From a candidate division Zixibacteria bacterium RBG-1 (GTDB taxonomy: Bacteria; Zixibacteria; MSB-5A5; DSPP01; RBG-1): 64,000 nucleotides of DNA. The stretch spans positions 352,825 to 416,824 of the forward strand of contig AUYT01000001.1 in the NCBI GenBank assembly GCA_000447245.1, written 5' to 3'. Positions 54,601 through 60,641 of the stretch are shown one piece after another; within the stretch, counting starts at the first letter, position 1, and each line of letters begins with the position of its first letter. Position numbers and translations under genes: made by a program. The notes beneath the pieces were generated by a model. That model was not told the origin of the DNA. It was given only the letters and a program-made list of their open reading frames with translations, and ran no database searches.

Positions 54601-54903
54601 GGGTATGACAGTTTGAAGAAGAATGTGGAAAAGGCCCGACTGGATATGAAGCTGCCGCTAGCCGGCGGTTGTACTCGCAAGCCGGGAAATGCCAATGGGG
54701 ATGTGAACCAAGCGGTCAACCTGACAGATATCATCTTTGTGGTCAACAAGGTTTTTAAGGGTGGGCCGGCGTCTAATCCTGTGTGCGCTACCAATGCCAA
54801 TGGGGATGGTACTCTCGCCAACCTGGTAGATATTGTCTATTTGGTGAACTATGTTTTCAAGGGTGGTCTCCCGCCGATTAAAAGTGGTGTGTGCTGCCTA
54901 TAG
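51619..54903 (+). CDS. Large secreted protein with Ig-like segment and dockerin-like C-terminus, copy 2
   Basis: The 1094-residue product is a paralogue of the protein encoded at 48099 along its whole length: signal peptide (ending GLAVG), linker VTEKKIDYSKIEW, propeller-like body (ASTSSGNTWGEP), the HYDIN/BACON-like segment and the dockerin-like pair ending PIKSGVCCL. The middle is moderately diverged, but several patches are close to identical: 52789-52830 equals 49314-49355 over 42 bases, and the Ig-like segment (from 53342) is about nine-tenths identical. The C-terminal 369 bp differ at one base. Function is not known; secretion is likely. Confidence 0.85.
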   Translation: MPSRYLILIVTMASFMWSGLAVGEKVSKNKEETTPQVTEKKIDYSKIEWMSREELKAKYLTNEFSSTPFRTTGVFKSRPDYPIATASPLHDTAGYTYYDLANHDRLPRLIALSALGHVHIDWTKGYDATSSGPGKREIAYASFFSAGARVAFDEQVSGLGEDASKTRGGYTSLAVLPDGKAICCYHHAETVTGKPRGTWVSIEGTATVGDWLEEIHAPDSVLGMKSAGLYPACAGQKVTPGDTQIVHVVSVEFQGGNQDFVYTRGRGLSPVDFVFSSGAQRPDSSDFISVIVVASRKSNKVAIVYNRQTEFTGERTDADLFYIEDHEGGRNWVDGFGNDGSNDTKVNLTNYPDGAPIRASGDLSAVYDEDDSLHIVWVTPLYNSGLFASECYIYHWSKATGIDQLADGTFPVQDARLPSSVAKYNLRNPQIGVHDGTANISRKNYLYVTWSQYGPTPTGFTDLSQANIINGEIYVNASTSSGNTWGEPKNITNSHTPGCDSTCDADVYPSLAERINDTLHIAYTNDKRAGGLDEAGGEVLDPIYYYKYPAYQPAAFNGISTSPPAFEDPLADITIPLLVIDTELIITNAGNQNLTINSVTKVGASPWLKLQTAGFPDIIPEGGAPKIVACTLNGTGLVTGSYVDTIIVHNNSDNDTALKIPVHFVVSDCGYYRRSKVVATVGDTTGVTAGGIRIKMANTSNLADQDGTNGYFIMVVEKNMLFDGSGVVTTTTVDGDTVALQDVTGNSSVHPLSDIDTQFVNLPDTIAFAQALQQQRPAKGGDWLKIGPDTSAMFFPGISPAIAWPGPWFRYKIVDTWWIKNTPKPRYILWFRKLYKSNSPCWWPSLPATPYIAGNIYAGSLFDWDVPDDSGGVDDDWGNNDTLQMVWLQGEGPGASKNYLVAQAAMVDTGVHIGNPNGFWSAKVNRNSAAYGGPPWSDQDIYHQLSDSGFTPKTTANDSFTFEGKDRHIMWASVCFDTTSDTVTYCQALVITELGYDSLKKNVEKARLDMKLPLAGGCTRKPGNANGDVNQAVNLTDIIFVVNKVFKGGPASNPVCATNANGDGTLANLVDIVYLVNYVFKGGLPPIKSGVCCL

Positions 54904-54967
54904 CCGTAAAAGTAATTTGGCGCTTATAAAGGTATTGGGGTAAGACCTAAAGGCCTTACCCCAATTT
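54599..54967 (+). repeat. 369-bp near-identical block, copy 2
   Basis: See 51151-51519. Near-perfect identity limited to the end of the gene and its terminator suggests gene conversion. Confidence 0.95.
54934..54967 (+). terminator. Terminator-like hairpin after dockerin-like gene 2
   Basis: Copy of 51486-51519 with the same 11-bp stem. It may also serve the convergent cyclophilin gene, because the stem is symmetric and flanked by AT-rich DNA. Confidence 0.75.
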
Positions 54968-55002
54968 ATTTGGATATTAAATTTCAGTGAAAAGATTTCT
55001 CT

Positions 55003-55668
55003 TTATTTCTTTACGTAAACCTTTTTCATTATCACTTTTTCAACAGGTCTTTCAGTGGCGGAGGTTTTAACTTTACCAATTTTGTCCACTACCTCCATTC
55101 CCTTAACCACTTGGGCGAAAGCACAGAAACCTTTATCATCTAAATAAAGATTGTCTTTTAAATTGACATAAAATTGGCTCCCCGCACTATTAGGCTGATT
55201 TTCTCTTGCCATTGCCAAGGTACCGCGATATTGTTTCTTAATACTCTTTTCATCTGGAATAGTGTATCCCGGACCACCACTTCCGTCCCCTTTAGGGTCT
55301 CCCCCCTGAATCACAAAGTCCGGCACTATCCGGTGAAAAGTCAGCCCGTTGTAAAAGCCCTTATTGACCAGACTCAAAAAATTTTTAGCTGTAATGGGGC
55401 TTTCTTTCATAAACAGCTCCACTTCAAAATTACCGTGATTGGTTTCAATCACTACTACCGGATTTTGGCTGGTTTTGGGAGTGGTTTTAGTAACTTTAGC
55501 CTTGGTGGTGTCAGGGGCAGTAGCTTTAGCTTTGAGAGTATCTGTTGCGGGGGTAACTTTATTCTTAGTAGTGTCAGAGCCAGCGGTTTCTTTTTGCCCC
55601 TCTTGACCGAAAGCTAATCCAAAACCCAAACAGGTCGATAAGATAAGTAAAACCAAGCTTTTCAACAT
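55003..55668 (-). CDS. Exported cyclophilin-type peptidyl-prolyl isomerase
   Basis: The 221-residue product has a signal peptide (ending FGLAFGQ), a low-complexity Thr/Lys/Ala linker (about 25-65) and a cyclophilin domain. VVIETNHGNFEVELF, the catalytic GLTFHRIVPDFVIQGGDP (Arg in FHR) and GTLAMAREN.PNSAGSQFY are conserved. It catalyses proline isomerisation of exported proteins, probably in the periplasm. AAAGGAGA before the ATG supports the start. Confidence 0.94.
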   Translation of the reverse strand: MLKSLVLLILSTCLGFGLAFGQEGQKETAGSDTTKNKVTPATDTLKAKATAPDTTKAKVTKTTPKTSQNPVVVIETNHGNFEVELFMKESPITAKNFLSLVNKGFYNGLTFHRIVPDFVIQGGDPKGDGSGGPGYTIPDEKSIKKQYRGTLAMARENQPNSAGSQFYVNLKDNLYLDDKGFCAFAQVVKGMEVVDKIGKVKTSATERPVEKVIMKKVYVKK

Positions 55669-55742
55669 AGATTCTCCTTTCTGGAAGAGTTGGTTTTTGC
55701 TTCAATTGATACGTATTTATAATGTTTTCTGGGTGAAAATAA

Positions 55743-55803
55743 CAAATAATCCGGCTTATTGTCAAGCAGGAGAGCTTGACTTTAATTTTTTAAGCTATTA
55801 ATT
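55743..55803. promoter_or_regulatory. Divergent promoter region with GTCAAGC-N6-GCTTGAC palindrome
   Basis: GTCAAGC (55761-55767) and GCTTGAC (55774-55780) form a perfect inverted repeat. Each arm is part of a -35-like box: TTGACA on the minus strand (55765-55760, with TTATTT 17 bp on) for the cyclophilin gene, and TTGACT on the plus strand (55776-55781) for the HD gene. It may be two back-to-back promoters or an operator. Confidence 0.45.
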
Positions 55804-55822
55804 ACAGATTTTAGGAGGAGAT

Positions 55823-56521
55823 ATGGCGACCACTAATTCGGTTAACACTCTCAAGGGGCACTCCGTGACCATCGAGGATGTTAAGAAAAATGAAAAAATC
55901 AAAAAAGTTATAGAAAAATCAGACAAGTTTCTGGAGGTAATGGGTTATACCGAGCATGGCAACAGGCATTGCAGTTTGGCGGCTCATATTTCCCAGAACA
56001 TAATGCTCCGGTTGGGAAAATCAGAACACCGGGCCCAGCTGGCAGCGATTGCGGCTTATATGCATGATATGGGGAATGTGGTCAACCGGGATTTTCATGC
56101 TCAGGTAGCCGGGGTAATGGCTTATCAGCTGCTTTCGGAAATGGAGATGCCCCAGGAGGATATCTTGGAGGTGGTAGCCGCCATCGGAAATCATGATGAA
56201 AAGGACGGTCATCCGGTTTCGGATATAGGTGCCGCAGTTATCTTAGCCGACAAATCAGACGTGCACCGTTCCCGGGTCAGAAATTTAGATACAATAAAGC
56301 AGGATATCCATGACCGGGTCAACTATGCCGCCACCAGCTCATTTTTGAGAGTTGAAGAAGAGAAAAAAACCATTGCACTGGAAATCACCATCGATACCAC
56401 CATTTCCTCGGTGATGGAGTACTTTGAAATCTTTTTGTCCCGCATGATTGTCTGCCGCCGAGCGGCAGAGTTTTTGGGGATGAGATTTGAGTTGGAGATT
56501 AATGGGTCTAAGCTTCTGTAA
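55823..56521 (+). CDS. HD domain phosphohydrolase-like protein
   Basis: The 232-residue product carries HD-domain metal ligands: H49 in HGNRHCSLAAH, H81-D82 in YMHDMGN, and GNHDEKDGHP with a later ILADKSDVHRSRVR. HD proteins hydrolyse nucleotides or phosphodiesters; the substrate is not identifiable. The start has TAGGAGGAGAT upstream. It is followed after 22 bp by purM, so it may be co-transcribed with the purM-gpmI pair. Confidence 0.88.
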   Translation: MATTNSVNTLKGHSVTIEDVKKNEKIKKVIEKSDKFLEVMGYTEHGNRHCSLAAHISQNIMLRLGKSEHRAQLAAIAAYMHDMGNVVNRDFHAQVAGVMAYQLLSEMEMPQEDILEVVAAIGNHDEKDGHPVSDIGAAVILADKSDVHRSRVRNLDTIKQDIHDRVNYAATSSFLRVEEEKKTIALEITIDTTISSVMEYFEIFLSRMIVCRRAAEFLGMRFELEINGSKLL

Positions 56522-56543
56522 TGGTTCGATGAACTCGCTATAA

Positions 56544-57575
56544 ATGGGTCTTACCTATAAAAAATCTGGGGTGGATATAAAAGCCGCCTCCCAGGCCAAA
56601 AAAAAGATAAAAGCTTTGGCTGCGGTAACTTTTAACCCGCAAGTTTTATCTGAAATCGGCTCTTTTGGAGCCTTTTTTAATCTAGACAGAAAATTCAAAA
56701 ACCCGGTCTTGGTTTCTTCGGTGGACGGAGTGGGCACCAAGCTCAAAGTGGCTTTTTTGGCTAATAAACATGATACCATCGGGGAGGATTTAGTCAACCA
56801 CTGTGTCAATGATATTTTAGTCCACGGAGCTAAGCCCCTTTTCTTTCTGGATTATATCGCAACCGGGAAATTATCACCTTCAGTGGTGTCGGAAATAGTA
56901 AAAGGTTTGGCTTCTGCCTGTCAAAAAGTAAGCTGTGCTTTAATCGGCGGGGAAACGGCCCAGATGCCGGACTTTTATCAGAAAAATGAATATGATCTGG
57001 CCGGATTTATTGTGGGGGCAGTGGAAAAAGATAAGATAATTGACGGGAGAAAGATTAAACCAGCTGACCAGATTATTGGTCTGGCTTCCAATGGGCTGCA
57101 CACTAACGGATATTCTCTGGCACGGAAAGTTTTCTTTGATATAGCCGGATGGAAAATTGATAAATATGTTCCGGAATTAAATGCCACTTTGAAAGAGGAG
57201 CTTCTAAAAACCCACCGCTGTTATTTCAATTCTTTAAGTCGAATTTTAGAAAGTTATCAAGTAAAAGGGATGGCGCATATTACCGGAGGAGGGATTCCGG
57301 GAAATTTAGTTAGGATTTTACCCGGCAATTGCACAGCCCAAATCGATACAGAGAGCTGGAGAAAACCGAAAATTTTCGGGCTGATTCAAAAGCTGGGGAA
57401 AATTTCAAATTCAGAAATGTTCGAGGTTTTCAATATGGGGATAGGGATGATGGTAGTAGTGGGTAAAAGAGATTTGACTCTGATTCTGAGAGATTTGTCC
57501 CTATTAGGTGAAACTGTGTTCCATTTGGGTGAGATCAAAAAGGGTTCAAAGAGAGTAAGTTTAAAAAATTTATGA
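56544..57575 (+). CDS. purM: Phosphoribosylformylglycinamidine cyclo-ligase PurM
   Basis: The 343-residue product has family signatures: MGLTYKKSGVDIKAASQAKK at the start, SSVDGVGTKLKVAFLANKHD, CVNDILVHGAKPLFFLDYIA, ALIGGETAQMPDFY and ITGGGIPGNLVRILP. PurM closes the imidazole ring (AIR formation) using ATP in step 5 of purine synthesis. Its end overlaps gpmI by 4 bp (ATGA). It works directly after PurL, encoded at 1892-4120. Confidence 0.97.
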   Translation: MGLTYKKSGVDIKAASQAKKKIKALAAVTFNPQVLSEIGSFGAFFNLDRKFKNPVLVSSVDGVGTKLKVAFLANKHDTIGEDLVNHCVNDILVHGAKPLFFLDYIATGKLSPSVVSEIVKGLASACQKVSCALIGGETAQMPDFYQKNEYDLAGFIVGAVEKDKIIDGRKIKPADQIIGLASNGLHTNGYSLARKVFFDIAGWKIDKYVPELNATLKEELLKTHRCYFNSLSRILESYQVKGMAHITGGGIPGNLVRILPGNCTAQIDTESWRKPKIFGLIQKLGKISNSEMFEVFNMGIGMMVVVGKRDLTLILRDLSLLGETVFHLGEIKKGSKRVSLKNL

Positions 57576-59125
57576 TTATTTTAATCATTTTGGATGGTTA
57601 TGGAATCAATCCCAACCCAGAAGGAAACGCAGTTTATCTGGCTAAAAAACCAAATTTAGACCGGTTGCTTTTAAAATATCCTCATACTCAACTTCAAACC
57701 TCCGGTTTAGCAGTAGGGCTTCCGGAAGGACAGATGGGAAACTCGGAAGTGGGGCATATGAATATAGGAGCCGGAAGAATTGTGTATCAGGATATCACCC
57801 GCATCGATAAATCGATTGCAGACAAAAGTTTTTTCAAGAATAAAGCTCTGCTTTCTGCCATTAACCGGGCTAAAGAGAAAAACTGCGCTTTACATTTAAT
57901 GGGTCTAGTTTCTGATGGCGGGGTACACAGTTCCCTAAACCATCTATTTGCTCTCCTGGAAATGGCTAAAGAGAATAATGTGTCGGAAATATATGTGCAT
58001 GCTTTTTTAGATGGCAGGGACACTTCGCCTACGGCTGGAGTTAAATATCTGAAACAGCTGCAAGAAAAAATGCAAAAGTTGGGTGTGGGTAAATTAGCCA
58101 CAGTTGTAGGAAGATATTATGCTATGGATAGGGACAAAAGATGGGATAGGACTCAAAAGGGATATGATGCTTTGGTCAAAGGGGAAGGAGAGTATTCTGA
58201 TAATATCAGCGCCAGCATAGAGAAATTTTATGCCCAGAATATTACCGATGAATTTATGCTGCCGATTGTTTTGGGTGAAAAAAATGGAGGAAAACTTTCT
58301 GGTCGAGTAAAAGATAAAGATGCGGTGATATATTTTAACTTCAGAGCAGATCGAGCCAGACAGCTTTCCTTTGCTCTGACCGATTGTAATTTCAACGAAT
58401 TCCCCAAGGAAAATGTCAAAGTCCACCTGGTCTCCCTGTGCTGGTATCACGATAACTTAGAAGCAGAAATTGCTTTCCCCACCATAAAATTAGAAAATAT
58501 ATTCGCTGAAGTAATCTCCAAATTAGGGAAAAAACAACTCCGGATGGCTGAAACCGAAAAATATGCCCACGTGACTTTCTTTTTCAATGGGGGTAATGAA
58601 ACCCCCTTTCCCGGAGAAGACCGAGTTTTAATTCCCTCACCCAAAGTAGCCACCTATGATTTAAAGCCGGAGATGTCGGCCTTTGAAATGACTGAAAAAG
58701 TTATCTTTGAAATAAAATCCGAAAAATACGATGTAATAATTCTGAATTATGCCAATCCGGATATGGTGGGGCATACCGGTGTGATTCCGGCCGCGGTCAA
58801 AGCTGTAGAGACGGTGGATGAATGTCTGGGAAAAGTGATTCCAGCGGTTCTGGAAGTAAATGGGACAGCCCTGGTTACCGCCGACCACGGCAATTGTGAG
58901 ATGATGATAGATTATAAGACCGGGAAAATGCTTACGGCTCATACCACCTTTCCGGTCCCATTCATTTTGGTAAAAGAGAATTTTATGGTAAACCATGCAG
59001 TAGCAAAAGTTAAATTAAAAGAGGGGAAGTTAGCCGACATTGCTCCCACGATTTTGGATTTAATGGGAATAGAAAAACCGCAAGAGATGGAGGGGGTGAG
59101 TTTGTTATTGAAATACAATGGTTAA
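57572..59125 (+). CDS. gpmI: 2,3-bisphosphoglycerate-independent phosphoglycerate mutase GpmI
   Basis: The 517-residue product has the alkaline-phosphatase-like metal site and S58 in QMGNSEVGHMN, the phosphoserine residue of the enzyme. LDGRDTSPTAG, VVGRYYAMDRD, NFRADRARQLS and TADHGNCEMM are also present. It interconverts 3- and 2-phosphoglycerate in glycolysis with Mn2+. It overlaps purM by 4 bp, an unrelated pathway joined in one transcript. Confidence 0.97.
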   Translation: MIILIILDGYGINPNPEGNAVYLAKKPNLDRLLLKYPHTQLQTSGLAVGLPEGQMGNSEVGHMNIGAGRIVYQDITRIDKSIADKSFFKNKALLSAINRAKEKNCALHLMGLVSDGGVHSSLNHLFALLEMAKENNVSEIYVHAFLDGRDTSPTAGVKYLKQLQEKMQKLGVGKLATVVGRYYAMDRDKRWDRTQKGYDALVKGEGEYSDNISASIEKFYAQNITDEFMLPIVLGEKNGGKLSGRVKDKDAVIYFNFRADRARQLSFALTDCNFNEFPKENVKVHLVSLCWYHDNLEAEIAFPTIKLENIFAEVISKLGKKQLRMAETEKYAHVTFFFNGGNETPFPGEDRVLIPSPKVATYDLKPEMSAFEMTEKVIFEIKSEKYDVIILNYANPDMVGHTGVIPAAVKAVETVDECLGKVIPAVLEVNGTALVTADHGNCEMMIDYKTGKMLTAHTTFPVPFILVKENFMVNHAVAKVKLKEGKLADIAPTILDLMGIEKPQEMEGVSLLLKYNG

Positions 59126-59144
59126 AGTTTTAACTTAATTTTTT

Positions 59145-60638
59145 ATGACCAAAAAAGAATGGCTTTTAATTTTATCGTCCAGTTTTCTTTTTTCCGCCGC
59201 TTTTCCCCCTTTACCCCTAGGATTTTTAGCTTACTTTTTTCTATTTCCGCTCTTAATCGCCTTAGAAGATGCCTCACCCAGAAGGGGTTTTAAGCTGGCA
59301 TATTTCTTCGGGCTGGTATCAAACTTCTTGCTTTTATACTGGATGGCCTGGCAGTTTTTTTACGGGGAAACCTGGGTTTTGCCGGGCTCGATTGGGGCTT
59401 TATTTATTTTGGCAATTTATCCGGGTGTGTGGGGCTGGCTATACTGTTTAATCAAGAAAAAATTGGGGAACTGGGCTTTAATTTTGGCACCGTTTTTGTG
59501 GGTTGGTTTGGAATGGATCAGAAGTTTATGGGAAATCGGTTTTCCCTGGCTGGATATCGGTTATACGCAAACTAATTACTTATCCTTGATTCAGTTCGCC
59601 TCGCTGACCGGAATTTCCGGAGTCTCTCTATGGGTGATTTTTTTGAACATTTTCTTTTACCTCTTGGTAGAATACCGCAAAAACCTTTTCACAATCATTT
59701 CCGTTTCAATTTTAATTGTGATGTTGATTTTAATCCCTTATCTTTATGGCAGAAAAGCATTGTCCGAGCCGGTCTCTTCTGCCAAAGTGAAAGTTGCTCT
59801 GATTCAGGGGAATATCGATATGAATGTGAAATGGAATCCCAGATATCTGCATCATTCCCTGGAGACATTTTATACCCTGACTCAAAAAGCTGCCACAGAA
59901 AATCCGGATTTGGTCATCTGGCCGGAAACTTCGGCCCCTTGTTATCTGGCTTACGAACCCTTTTATTTTGACTGGGTGAAGAATCTGTCGGATAGTCTAA
60001 ATATACCCATCGTATTGGGAACGGATGATTACCAGACCATCGAAAAAAATCAGTATGTTTTCTATAACTCTGTTTTTTATTTTCAACCCCAGCAGGGCTT
60101 AGCGGATAAATATTACAAAATGCAGTTGGTGCCATTTGCCGAAAAACTTCCTTTGTCCGGTAAAATGAGAGTGTTAAATAAAATTCAGTTAGGTCAGGCC
60201 AATTTCTCCTCCGGTGAAAATTATACTTTGTTCGATTCTCCCAAAGGGAAATTTGCCACCTTGGTCTGCTTTGAAATCGCATTTCCTGATTTGGTCAGAA
60301 AATTTGTCCAAAGAAATGCCGGTTTTATCGTCAATATCACCAACGACAGCTGGTTCGGAAAAACGGTGGGTCCGTATCAGCATGCCGCTATGTCTGTTAT
60401 GCGGGCTATTGAAAACAGAGTAAGCATTGCCCGCTGTGCCAATTCCGGCATCAGTATGATGGCCGACCCTTACGGAAGAATAATCGAAAAAACCGGTTTG
60501 TTTGAACGAGTGAATCTAATAGGTGAAATTCCTTTAAAAAATAAAGAAACTTTTTATACCAGAAAGGGCAATATAACAGCCCTAGTTTCCTTTTTCCTGA
60601 GTTTAGTTTTCTTGGTTTTGGCGAAATTTAAAAGGTAG
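59145..60638 (+). CDS. lnt: Apolipoprotein N-acyltransferase Lnt
   Basis: The 497-residue product has about seven membrane helices and a nitrilase-like periplasmic domain (about 220-465). The triad is in place: E in VIWPETSAP (about 260), K in VPFAEKLPLSG (about 333) and C in LVCFEIAFPDLVR (about 375). It adds the third acyl chain to lipoproteins at the inner membrane, consistent with the lipoprotein encoded at 37328. It starts 20 bp after gpmI. Confidence 0.96.
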   Translation: MTKKEWLLILSSSFLFSAAFPPLPLGFLAYFFLFPLLIALEDASPRRGFKLAYFFGLVSNFLLLYWMAWQFFYGETWVLPGSIGALFILAIYPGVWGWLYCLIKKKLGNWALILAPFLWVGLEWIRSLWEIGFPWLDIGYTQTNYLSLIQFASLTGISGVSLWVIFLNIFFYLLVEYRKNLFTIISVSILIVMLILIPYLYGRKALSEPVSSAKVKVALIQGNIDMNVKWNPRYLHHSLETFYTLTQKAATENPDLVIWPETSAPCYLAYEPFYFDWVKNLSDSLNIPIVLGTDDYQTIEKNQYVFYNSVFYFQPQQGLADKYYKMQLVPFAEKLPLSGKMRVLNKIQLGQANFSSGENYTLFDSPKGKFATLVCFEIAFPDLVRKFVQRNAGFIVNITNDSWFGKTVGPYQHAAMSVMRAIENRVSIARCANSGISMMADPYGRIIEKTGLFERVNLIGEIPLKNKETFYTRKGNITALVSFFLSLVFLVLAKFKR

Positions 60639-60641
60639 CAG

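Noticed and set aside
16636-56545. ATGGTTCGA-like sequences after secD (16634) and after the HD gene (56521) as tRNA or repeat elements
   Set aside because: They share only a short stretch, have no cloverleaf, and the two copies are too dissimilar to call a repeat with confidence.
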